Positions 53,274-64,000 of a stretch of DNA of 64,000 nucleotides are shown here, in pieces. Location: contig CM119269.1 of NCBI GenBank assembly GCA_051294375.1, positions 19,753,936 through 19,817,935 of the forward strand, written 5' to 3'. The notes under the pieces are model-generated. The model was not told where the DNA came from. It did no database searches and saw only the letters and a list, made by a program, of their open reading frames with translations. This DNA is from Paraspadella gotoi (taxonomy: Eukaryota; Chaetognatha). The number at the start of each line of letters is the position of its first letter. The stretch's first letter is position 1. The translations under genes were made by a program, and so were the position numbers.

Positions 53274-56200
53274 CGTCGCAAAATTCGTGAAATAAACGAT
53301 GTGAGACGAGACAAAGATGACGACGACGAATAAGTCGAATAAGTTGAATAAGTCGAATAAGCCTAATATATATATATTTATATGTATATTTATATATATA
53401 TATATTATAGTAATAAGTCGAACAAGCCCAAAAATCAGGTAAAAAACAATCTCGGTAACGACGTGGAAGATCAGTAATGACGTCAATGACGACTCGGTTA
53501 TTGCTCTCCTGTTCATTTTGCTAATTTTTGCTACAGCATTAATATTAACATCTATAAAAGTTAACTAAGTTAACTAAGCTTGAATGTTAGATCACCTCAC
53601 AATTTTGGTTAAACTTTGAAAATGTATTAAAGATGCGCTCCGTTTCACTGCTTTACCGTTCCTTGACGTCAAGGACATTTCAACTGTTTTTGCACCTGAG
53701 CTGCGTTGATGCTCGCACTGTTTGAGTGCTTTTACTTTATGGAAATTTTCAATAGGAGATGGGGCCAGGGCCCTGACTGTTTTGATGTTTTCAACAGGGA
53801 ACAGGATTAAAGGGGAGATTGAATGAACCCTCGGTGTTCGCTCCATGATGGTTTTGGTTAAACGAAGCGCTAATTTGCTGAGAGAGTGCGAGTGAGTGAG
53901 AGAAAAAAAGAGAAAGAGAGGGAGAGAGAAAGAAAGTTAAAAAAAAAGAGAGAGAGAGAGAGTGGGCAGTTTTGCCCTCAAGAGAGAAAAAAAAACTCAT
54001 TTCCATTCTCTCTTTTTTATTTTCTTTTTCCTTTTCATTTCTTCCATTTTTTATTCGTTGCTTCTTTTGTTATTCGCCGGCGGAGCAGAGGGAAAAGTAG
54101 GCAGGAATAAAAAATTCCAACTCTTTTATAGCACGAACGGAAATTTTCAGTCAGAAATACGAAAAATATGGAGTCTAATAAAAAAAAATGAAGTAAAAAA
54201 AAAAGTATTGAAGAAAAAATGTATTTGTATTTTGATGTTATAGCGGATTTTTCACCGATCTAACACCAAAGGAGTAGTTTTTTTTTAAATTATAATATAA
54301 CCCAATTTGAAGAAGCCAGCTGCTCTGTGAGAGATTTTGATTTGCTATGAAATCTTTATTACAAGCATTATGAAGTGAAAAAGTCAAGGAGGCTTTCATT
54401 CACCATAGCTTTTCCAAATGAGCAAAATAGCTTGTTTATTAAATGAATGGATTATTTTTATTTGGTTTTTGTTTTTTGTTTGTTTTGTGTGATTCTTCGT
54501 CCGATTGAAAACAAAATGTCACCGAAAGTCCGTTCAGAACAAAAAGGTCGTCAATATCGATTAAATCGACGGCGACGAGTTTCCCTTTTGTTTCCCTTTT
54601 GTTTCCCTTTTGTTTTTTTTTCTTCAATTTATTTTTTTTTCCTCACTCATTTTAATTGCAAACAAACAGGAAAATTAGAAAAAAAAAGTTTAATGTTGTT
54701 AATTAAAAGGCCATCTATTCTTTCCTGGTTGTGACGTTGCTTTGGCTAATGGATTGGCGAAAGGACCCTTCGTATTTGACAGCTACTTTCATGTGTACAT
54801 AAAGTATTATATATATTGTGGCTAAGGCGCTCAGATCTCAATGAGCTAACCGGTCACGACTGCACTTCAGGACAAATTCTATTATAGCCCGATAAGTATA
54901 ATTCGGTATTGTTATGAAGTTTAAAATTCTTAACTTGTCAGTTGAAAAATCGTCGTCGTCGTCGTCGTCGTCGTCGTCATTGACTCTTTTCATTTGTAGC
55001 CGTGAGCTATACTTTCATCACATCATCATCATCATCATCATCATCATCGTCGTTGTCATCTTTGGTTAACCAGCGATAAAAAAAATAATAAAAAGGTAGA
55101 AACGTTGAGGTTGACAATGCAAATGACAGTGATGACATTGACGTCGCCAAAGACGACGACCACGACAAAGGCAAAGACGATGGAAACTCCGTTTTTGATT
55201 TCGGTTTATGTCGTTGCCATGGAGATGAGTGGAGGAAAGGAAATAGAGAGAGAGAGTGAGAGAGAGAGAGAGAGAGTGAGAGAGAGAGAAAGGCTATTTC
55301 ATATTCAATTCATTCCTGCTCACACTTTACATTTTTAGATGAACTGACAAAGAAACGTCAAAGTACACGTTTTTTTTTTCTGCATATAAACGTAAAATCG
55401 GAAAGAATAAAGGAGACGGGACGTCGGTGCAAACGTCGATTTTTCCGCGCTTTTTTTCTTTCTATATCCATTTGATTTTTTTTATTTTTTTTTATTTTTT
55501 TTTTGCAAATTCTTTTGTCGTAACAGATCCATTTGTACCCTCTTACTGGACCTTATTTTAAATAAATTACAAAGTTACACAAATATATTGTTTTTTATTG
55601 CGAATAACTTGTTAATATGATTATATTTTAGTAAATTTTTTTAGAAATTATTTACGTATTTAATCCCTTTCACAACAGAAGGCTATATTTCTTAGATCCG
55701 CAAATATTTCCTATTTTTCTTTCGTTCTTAGATTCTTAGTTGGCAGAGTTTATAGTAGCGGATTTCTGAATCGATTTTCCCCTTCGATTTCGCGGCAACT
55801 TTATTCAGCAGGAGAGAATAAAAGGGAAAGGAGACAAAAAAAAAATCCGGAGATGGAAAAAAAAAATATCGCGATAAAATCGGAGAAAGTAGAAGAAGAG
55901 CGGGGAGAAAAATATCGCGTTTGATATGCATCGAAAGAGACTAAGTCTAAGAGAAAGAATAAGAAAATTCTATAACGTGAAAAGGTTCTTAAGAATATAT
56001 CCTTGAGTTCTATGCGCGATATCTCGGTAGGGTTTGTAACGAGATTTTAACGGGAATCCGTGTGAAAGAAAAGAAGAAAAAAAATGGCCAATAGATTCGT
56101 TGTTGTAAATTCCCTCTGGAAATCTCGATTCGACCTTCGAAACTCGATTTCAATCCTTTCATCTCCCTTTTTAACTTCGCTTAATCTCTTTCCTTTTATA

Positions 56201-59159
56201 ATTGTTTAACTGAAATTAATTTCACTCCTTAGTCCTCACGTCTCTAATTTAACACGTTTAATCTCACTCCTTTTTTTTAAATCGTTTATTCAAACTTTAA
56301 TTCACTCCCCACGTCTCCCTTTAACTGGGCTTAATATCAACACTCCTCTTTTAAACGTTCGACTTCAATTAATTTTACTTCTCTCATCTTCGCGTCCTAA
56401 TTTCCTCACAACCTCCGTTTTGGCGTTTAACTCGTTTAATATGATTTCTTTAATCTGTACTCGGGATTAATTTCCTTTCGCCAGTCTTTCCCTAACCTCT
56501 CACTTTCCTTCTTTTCTCTTTTCATTTTCTTTAAATTCGCTTTGATTCGATCTTTCACACTCGCGTTTAATTCAAACTCGATCTCTCCCTTCTTACCCTT
56601 TCACTGCCGCTTCGCTGACTTCGCTTTTAATTTTTCACCTCAGTAAATTGAAACTTTCTTCCTTTCCAATTATGAATACAAAGCTAATTTTATGATAAAT
56701 CCTTCCTATTCCAACATTTTTAACATTCACCCTCACTATCAAAACACCAAATCAACCCAACCTCATTTCCTCCCTCGTAAAATAACGAAGCAAAAAAAAA
56801 AGTTGTTAAAAAAGAATTAAAATTAAAAGAAAAAAAATATCGGGAATCGATTTTTCTTTTTTTTTTTACTGTGAAGGAAAATGTCGATAAAAAGCTAAAT
56901 GACCGAAGGCGCTGATCGAGGTGGCTGATTGTGGAAATGACCACGTAGTCAATAAAAGTGACAACAGTAACTTTTAACAAAGGTCACAACAGAGTCCACG
57001 GGTTCGAACGAGCACGAAAGACCGCCTTCTTCACAGCTTGCAAATCTTCGTCTTTCTCCCTTTCACTCAACCGCCTTCTCTCGTTCCTCACTTTCCCGTC
57101 CTCACCTTTACCGAAACGACTTTCCTTCTTTTCACCTTTTTTTCCACTTAGAGCGACAGAGATTTTTTTCAATGAGAGGGACTCAGTTGCGAAGGCGACA
57201 TTTTAGGCGGCAGAGAGAGAAGGGGATTCCTAGGTGCACCTGCTATGCGAGGTCCTGAAAATTCTTGACACCAGAAGACCTTGGGTCTTGAGATTAAGAA
57301 AGGACTTTGAACAGCAGGCACTTGGAAACTCCAGATGAAACTTACGAACAAGAGGAAGTGGAAACTTCGTAATCTCCGAACCGCCTCTTGCCTCGTAGCT
57401 GTAGCAGCTGCGCAAGTCTTGTCACGATGGCCTTTTTTATGCAACTCCGTTCCCCGCTCCGAACTCGTCATCCGCTCGGTCAGGATATTTTTAGAGTTAA
57501 TCCTCTCAAAATGTTATTAGAAATCTGTCCACGGCCGACAGTCAATAAAATTCGGCGACTTCGAAGTTGTCATCGTTTTCGTCGTCGTCGTTGTTTTCGT
57601 CGGCCTCGTCTTTGACCTTGTCGTCGTCCTTGTCATTTACTATCCTTGAGACAAAATTGTATTTAAGCTGTCTTTGTAGCCCTTGTCAGTGTTCGTTGCT
57701 ATCATTTTTCGTTGAGGTTTTTTTTGTTTTTTTTTCAGTCGTCTTCATCCTCATCATCTTTGCCTCAGTCGTCGTCATCGTCGTGGTCTCATTTTATTTT
57801 CGCTTCGTTTCCGGTCATCCCCTTTGCCAATTTTCTATTCCCCATTTCCTAATCTTCATTCCCCACTCTCGTCGGGGATTTTTTAAACATTTTTCCCATC
57901 TGCCATCCGAGAGTTCCCATCTCTTTCCCTTCGATCCCATTTTCCTATTTTTAAATTTCGTATTTTTAATTTTTTTCCCCCCCTTTTCATTTTAGTCTCT
58001 TTTTTCGTCGCGAGGTGAAAGTTAATTTGATCTCCGGTTGAGAGAGATATTTTGAGACACAGGAAAAAGGAGAGGAAGGAGGAGGAGAAAATAAAAGGAA
58101 AAAAAAAATAGGGAAACGTAGGCGAAGAAAGGTGGTCGGGTCAAAAAACGGTTGAATAGAGAATTGAGAAGGAAAAAAAAAATTTAAAACGACGACGATT
58201 GAAAAGAGGGAAAAAAAAGGAAAAAAGGATCGATGGAATAAAGTTGGGAAAAAAGAGGAGGAGGAAAGGAAAGGTGGAGGAAGAAGAGGAGGAAAGGGAG
58301 GAAGGGTGAAAGTTAATTTGGTCCTTTTCCGATTCCGGACCATATGCGCGAGATGGAAACCAGAGTGGGAATGGAGAAGACGAATGAGAGGAGAGAGAGA
58401 GAGGGAGAGAGAATGAGGGTAATCCGATAAAAGGAAAAGAGAGGATGGGGAGAGGAAGGAAGAGGGTGGTGGATTGGATATTCGATAAAAGGCAGGGAGG
58501 GAGGGAGGACGGGAGGGGACGAAGAGAAGAAGTTAAAGGAGACCGAGGAGGAATATCGGGAGGAGAGATTCGAGGAGAAACCAGAAGTTTTTCGCCGTCG
58601 GAAATGACAAAATGACATCGAATGACAAACGACAAACGTCATCAATCTCGAAATTCGTCAGCAAAACGCAAAACGTATTTCGTGCCATTAGTTTTGCGTC
58701 AGGATTCACGCCCTTTCATGACGTGGATCTCTTAAATGAAATTTATACTTGTCATCTCGGAATTCTTTATTCTATTGTCTCATTGCGAGAGAATCCCAAA
58801 GGCTTCTTTGTTTATCTTCGCTGTAAAATTTTATCAATTTGTGAGTTTGACATTTCGTTTCGAGTTGACGTCAAAGTCAAAAATTAATTTGTTCATCTAA
58901 ATTCGAGTTTATTCCAAGATTTTTCGTTGAGAGGTAGAGAGCAAAAATAGAGATATGGTACAAGGCAAACAGATATCGAGAGAAGAAATAGAGATTTGGT
59001 ACAAGGCAAACAGATATCGAGAGACTGAGAGAAACAAATTTAAATTTTACTCAGTCCAATTTCGGCGCAAAATCGATAATTTTCAATTTATTGATTTTTT
59101 CCGAGTAATTCCTTCGTTACTCGCATTTTTTAATCAAAACTGAATTTGATCCGCATATG

Positions 59160-59480
59160 TCTGCGAATTTTGCCAAAAGCGACTCAAGGCGAGCTCATCG
59201 GCTGTATTAGTTTCTCGATCCTGTTGATATTGGTCGTAGTATCAAGAGATTGGCCTTCAAAGCACGCCCTTCCCGGTTTTGAGACTCCAACTCTGACAAG
59301 CGTCACGCCTTTACTCCACGCCTGATTCCTCAGCCTGGATTTCCGCCTGATCCGAAGCTCCGGTTTGAATCGAAGCGAAATAAATTCGACATTTATTGAG
59401 GAAGGAAAAAAGATGATTGCCTGACAGGATCCAACTTAAAACATTTCGTTGGTGACCGCAAATGTGACTTTCTCAGCCAA
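59160..59480 (+). mobile_element. Candidate LTR-retrotransposon end and primer-binding site remnant
   Basis: A stretch of higher GC is followed by aataaattcgacatttattg and then cgttggtgaccgcaaatgtg at 59447-59466. This resembles the junction of an LTR and the tRNA primer-binding region of Gypsy or Bel/Pao elements (TTTGGTGACCCCGACGTG-type). No gag or pol is recognised downstream. A plus-strand frame in the LTR-like part reads a hydrophobic stretch (IGCISFSILLILVVVS), probably by chance. Confidence 0.3.
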
Positions 59481-59882
59481 GTCTTTTTTGAGATTCTCCC
59501 TTGTAATTTCCCACGCTCCCTTGAAATTTGTGACTCTTCCTCGTATTTTGGGCGAGTTTTCTGGTTTTGTTTTTCAAATTCTTCTTTGGAGGAAAACAAC
59601 AGAAAAATAGAAACAACGACGACGACGCCGACGACGACGGCTAAAAATTTCCCTTCATTTTCTGTCTCATTCTTTTCTCTTTTTTTTACTTTTAGTTTTC
59701 TAAATTATAAAATTAATAAGAAGTTGCATTACCAATTGTGGTTTTTTTTTTTTTTTGCTCTCTGACGAATAACGAGGTATTTTATTTAGACAGCTATAAA
59801 AACTTTAGACTAAGCCTAAGGACTTTTCCAATATTTTCTTTTCATCGCCATCCGATGCAATTAGTCGAAGAAGAAGAGCTAA

Positions 59883-59884
<2 letters not shown>

Positions 59885-59931
<47 letters not shown>
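59885..59931. repeat. (GAC)n trinucleotide repeat
   Basis: Perfect GAC array; the Asp-rich ORF across it (59738-59953) has no other coding support. Confidence 0.95.
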
Positions 59932-62040
59932 TAATGACGACCGTGACAACTAAGCCGTTTTCAATGATGAATTAGAATGTATTGGAAAATGTACAATGTA
60001 CATGCATATTGAATAATGTATTTATTTATTTGTCATAAGTAATCGTATAGAAAAGCAACGAGGCCGAAAGTAAAGACGACGACTTAGACATAAAAATGGA
60101 AAAAAATGGACATTAGTAGAAAGAAAATCATCAAAGACGATAAAAGAAATGGAGGACAACTAAATCTACGTACGACAATGTGAAAGACGAAAATAATGAC
60201 AACGACAATGATGAAAAAGAGAATGACGGTGTTTAAAGGAAATATGACATGTATAAGGAAATACAACCATGTCAATTTTGACTATTAGTACGAAAAAAAA
60301 GATATAAGGAAGACCCACGTCATTGACAAAGACGACAACGACGACGCTGACGACGACGAGGATAATGACGACGAACTTCGATAAAGACGCTGGCCCCCAG
60401 AACTCGCCGGAAAGAATGGAGGCAAAAGGAGAAGGGCTGTTAACGCCTGACTGAGGCTGCGATGGCGCCTTAACTGCAGGAGGAGAGAGACCCGGGCAAA
60501 GGAAGGAAGAAAAAAGGAGGAGGAGGAGGAGGAGAGATGCGAAAGAAAGAAAAGAAAATGAGAAAGAAAAAGAGAAGAAGAGAGAGGCTGGGAAGGAGAT
60601 GAAAAAAGAAAACACGAAGAGAGGAGTAAAATAAATAGAAAGAGAAATGGGAGAAAACGAGAGGAAGAGGAGGAGGAGGTGGAGGAAAGGGAGAATTGCA
60701 GCGAAAGAGGAAAAGAAATGGAGGTAAAGAAAAAAGATTAGGAGGAAAAAAGAAAACGAGCGCGAAAAGGGCTAAAGCAATGGAAGCGACATAAAAAAAA
60801 AGGGCAAGCGGGGGAGAAAAAAAAAAGGAAATGAGAAAGAAAGGACGATTAGGAAAAAAAGGAAATGAGAAAGAAAAAGGAATTGGGAGGAAAAAAACGG
60901 AAAGGAAACACTTCTCGGTAATGTGACAAAAAATGCTGGGAAATAAAAAAAAAAAGGAAGACTAAGAAACAGGAAAAGAAAGAAAAAGCCAATAGAAGAG
61001 GCAAGAAAAAAAAAAGGTACGATTAAAACTAAATCAACATTATTCAGGGAATGGGTGTATCAAAGAAAAAGAATCAAAGATTCAAACTTGAAGAGAGAGT
61101 CGTAAAAAGATCTAAAAGACGAAATGAAAAAAAAAAAAACTAGAAAGTTTAAAAGAAGCGAAAGTTGTTGTCGTCGTTGTCGTCGGCGTCTGTGCGCTGT
61201 CGTCGTTAAAGAGAAAATGGGAGATCGAGTAAATAAAGAAAAAAAAAGTATGCGATTTGAAAATTTAAAAAAAAAAGGAGTTTGCATAAATAAAGAAACA
61301 GAACGGATTAAATTTTGATTAGCTTTATGTAAAACTTTCCGAAAAAACCATTGACTGACTGATGGGCACCCTTTAATTTAGTTTTTAAACAAAACATCTC
61401 GATTGAAATAAGTTTAAAAAAAGTCAACTATCAAGAAAATCATTAGACACAAGGAGAAAAAAATCATTTTAAAGGGGAGTAGAAAAAAAAATTGCCATTA
61501 GAAAAAAAATCCTTTTTTATAGTTTCTATACTTCTTTTGCAATTGAGAGGCGCTGCAGCGAAGCGAAAACAACCAGGGAGGCAACAAAAGAACAAGACTT
61601 ACAATTGCACTTTCTAATTTTTTTTGTGTGTGTGTAAAATTAACGTTTTTGCTTTAACTTCTCTTGTGAAGATGACAAAATGTGATGAAATATATTTTAT
61701 CGTACATGGCAGGATTTTTAGGACATGATTCGCGAAATGAGAGGGGAAAATCCAACGCTTACGTAGGTTCTGTTTGTCATTTCATTCGTCGTCTTTGTCG
61801 TCGTCGTCGTCGTGTTCGTCAAATCCGGAAAAGGAAACAAAATTCGCAAAAACATTGCGACCTTCAAGAGGCTAAGAAGACGAGGAGACGAAGACAACGT
61901 CGATGAGAAAGACGACGACAGCAAAGATAAAGATACAAATGTCGAGAGACGACGACGTCGTCGGCGCTGAAATTAAACCGAAAGGCAAAGAGACAGATTA
62001 ATGTCATTGCAACTCTGCGCCGTGGGAGTTAAATTTTCGA

Positions 62041-62157
62041 GAAGAGAGAGAGAGTGGGACAGAAAGAGGCAGAGAAAGAACGAGAGAGAGAGAGAGAAGA
62101 GAGAGAGAAGAGGAGAGAGGGGGAGAGAGAGAAGAGAGAAGAGAGAGAGAGGAGAGG

Positions 62158-62196
<39 letters not shown>
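62041..62196. repeat. (GA)n-rich tract
   Basis: Interrupted GA repeats. Confidence 0.93.
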
Positions 62197-62199
<3 letters not shown>

Positions 62200-62846
62200 T
62201 ATTCTACTAATCTAAAATGTGACAGTTAACACATTCACAAAACATATTGTTACAGAGCGGTAAATAACTTTATGTATAAACAAACAAAAAGTATTAAGTC
62301 TACAAAATTTACACTACAAAATTGAGTTATCACCGAATCCTTTCCGTTTTTTATGTTCCACACAGAAGTTACTTTCTCAATAATTAAGAGAGAGAGAGAT
62401 TCAACATTATGATCATCTCTTATTTACGTCAGGATTCGCCCACGGTTCATTCCTAATCCTTCATTCAGTGTAAATAAAATATATTGTACTGTGATATAAC
62501 GGACAATAATATCACGCAGACCGAGAAAAGAGGGAAAACTGTCACAGATGAATAGAAAAATCGCCCCTTCCGTTCACAACTGTCAATTTTCTCCAGTCAG
62601 CCCAAATTTCCAACGTCACGCAAAATTCACGCAACGGAGTTGTCGATCTTCGAATCTGACACCAAATCCTCGTCTTTCCAACTTCTATCTGACACACATG
62701 ACGCAAAGGTTGACGCTGAACCCGATTCCATATTTCATCGTCGATCGCAGACTCCAACCAAATTCGTTTCTGCTTCGAGAAAAAAGAAAAAAAATCTTCG
62801 ACGTTTATCGTGTTTTCGGTTGACCCTCCTTTCCCGAGGAGCGATA

Positions 62847-63014
62847 TCTCTCTCTCCTTCTCTCGCTCTCTCTCTCGCTCTCTCTCTCGCTCTCTCTTCT
62901 CCCTCCTCTCTCTCCTTCTCTTCCTCTCTCTCTCTCTCTCCCTTCTTCTCTCTCTCTCTCGCTCTCCTCCTCTCCTCTGCTCTCTCTCTCCGTCTTCTCT
63001 CTCTCCTCTCTTTC

Positions 63015-63082
<68 letters not shown>

Positions 63083-63127
63083 TCTCTCTTCTCCCTCTCT
63101 CCTCTCTCTCTCTCTCTCTCTCTCACG
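62847..63127. repeat. (CT)n-rich tract, 280 bp
   Basis: Interrupted CT repeats; the very long Ser/Leu and Arg/Glu ORFs on both strands are translations of this tract. Confidence 0.95.
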
Positions 63128-63416
63128 CTCTCTCTCACTGTCTATTTTTCTCTTTCCCTCTTTCTGTCTCTTTCTCTTTCTTCCCTTCTTTTTTTCTTTT
63201 TCCTTTTCTCTCTTTATATTTTCTCAAAATTATTTTTTCGACTACACTTTTCAGATACCTGGGTTCTGCCTCCATTTAACTCGATACGAAAGTATAAAAA
63301 AGAAAGAAAGTCAAGTGACTCCAGATAGTAGAGTAGAAAGACGAAATCGAGGAGCGGAGCATTGCAAAAGAAAGAAAAAAAAAGAGTCTGTTTTCGCATT
63401 TATTGTCGCTGGAAAG

Positions 63417-63417
<1 letters not shown>

Positions 63418-63456
<39 letters not shown>

Positions 63457-63458
63457 AG

Positions 63459-63494
<36 letters not shown>

Positions 63495-63512
63495 GAGAGA
63501 GAGAGAGAGAGA
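63418..63512. repeat. (GA)n-rich tract
   Basis: GA repeat of opposite strand polarity to the CT tract 300 bases upstream, so the two could pair as an inverted repeat. Confidence 0.93.
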
Positions 63513-63529
63513 GCAGACACAGAGAGAGA

Positions 63530-64000
63530 GATACTCGGCCATGCATCTGCATTTTATCGTCAAACGCCAACTCAAGGTCGCATCTGCGTAAACAATCGAG
63601 AGGCAGAGAGACGCAGTGGCGATGTAACCTTCAATTCTCTTTGGCGGCGAATCTCCTTGGTGGAGTGCGTCATTGCGCGACTCATTTGCGCGCAGAAGAT
63701 GCGAGCGAAGGGAGAGGAAGCTCATCATTCAGGTTCATCTGGCGTGGTCCGCCGTTCTTGATAGACGCAGGTGGCCGACTTTATCGTTTATGCGATTAAT
63801 ATTGGTGCTATAAACGAGTAGCTTACGTCTATACATTGTAAAGTGTTTATGTTTTTCAGAGTCATGATTTTGGCAGAAGATATTTATTAGTTTAATAGTT
63901 TGATTTAACTAAACAAAGAATGACAATTCCTTTTCCTGGACCTGTCATAGCTTCTACTTTAAATAGGATATGTAAATGTTTTAATAATTTTACCTGCTTA
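63530..64000. other. Window end, nothing recognised
   Basis: A moderately GC-rich patch to about 63780, then AT-rich DNA. No exon can be supported. Confidence 0.5.

Larger units (their letters stand above)
51828..58755. other. Non-coding part of duplication copy 2
   Basis: Same content as 40745-47528: microsatellites at 52993-53060 (CT), 53234-53273 (GTC), 54953-54978 (GTC), 55020-55048 (ATC) and 55245-55290 (GA), with no exon recognised. Confidence 0.6.
48684..59010 (+). repeat. Large direct duplication, copy 2 (about 10.3 kb)
   Basis: Second copy of 38326-48105, lacking the 273-bp insertion and carrying an extra internal tandem repeat of about 700 bases at its left end. From 50566 rightward this copy reads cleanly through the methyltransferase exons, so it is the better sequence version. 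Confidence 0.95.
59480..62540. other. No gene recognised; GAC-codon and purine-rich repeats
   Basis: 59885-59931 is a GAC repeat, 60070-60375 has scattered gacgac words, 60490-61000 is purine-rich, and 62041-62196 is a GA tract. A moderately GC-rich patch at 60385-60490 has a minus-strand acceptor-like cctcctgcag, but no donor or family match. Confidence 0.5.

Noticed and set aside
57169-57520. ORFs in duplicated non-coding DNA
   Set aside because: The two duplicate copies keep different frames open, so none is constrained.
59738-59953. Asp-rich small ORF
   Set aside because: Made by a GAC microsatellite; no other coding evidence.

Overview
The window is nuclear DNA from an animal, most probably an arthropod; a crustacean or other non-insect arthropod would fit. 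Genes are split into short exons by canonical GT-AG introns. Intergenic and intronic DNA is AT-rich and crowded with long GA/CT, GTC and tetranucleotide microsatellites. The recognisable proteins are neuropeptide-receptor-type GPCRs, a lachesin-like immunoglobulin cell-adhesion protein and a juvenile-hormone-acid-methyltransferase-like enzyme. There are six assembly gaps (25 to 739 N) and clear signs of unpolished long-read sequence. No operons, CRISPR arrays or complete autonomous transposons were seen.

Layout. 0.3-16.2 kb (+): a class A GPCR reconstructed from about 15 phase-compatible exons covering all seven helices; a TAG interrupts helix 1 in the simplest splice model, next to a gap. 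Its introns hold a candidate hAT-like element at 7.58 kb and many microsatellites. 18.5-19.4 kb (+): an intronless, Gly- and Arg-rich protein with a signal peptide and one membrane span. 21.0 kb (+): a possible tiny secreted peptide. 22.1-24.9 kb (-): a second, very divergent 7TM receptor whose seven exons sum exactly to 399 codons. 25-32 kb: AT-rich DNA with GA/CT tracts and no solid gene, except a short GPI-tail-like ORF at 28.9 kb. 32.2-37.7 kb (-): a lachesin-like gene (Ig1 end, Ig2, Ig3) followed by an extraordinary Gly-Lys and Asp/Glu-rich tail. 38.3-48.1 kb and 48.7-59.0 kb: two near-identical 10-kb direct copies carrying a lachesin Ig1 exon (-) and the methyltransferase gene (+). The second methyltransferase copy is open; the first is full of one-base indels. 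59-64 kb: an LTR/primer-site-like remnant, Asp-codon repeats and GA/CT tracts.

How it fits together. Exons of three genes were joined by reading frame, splice phase and protein-family logic, not by transcript data. The methyltransferase probably lies antisense inside a 5' intron of the lachesin gene. The 10-kb duplication is best read as two haplotypes or one uncorrected read placed side by side, although a 273-bp tRNA-like insertion present in only one copy shows the two are not the same molecule.
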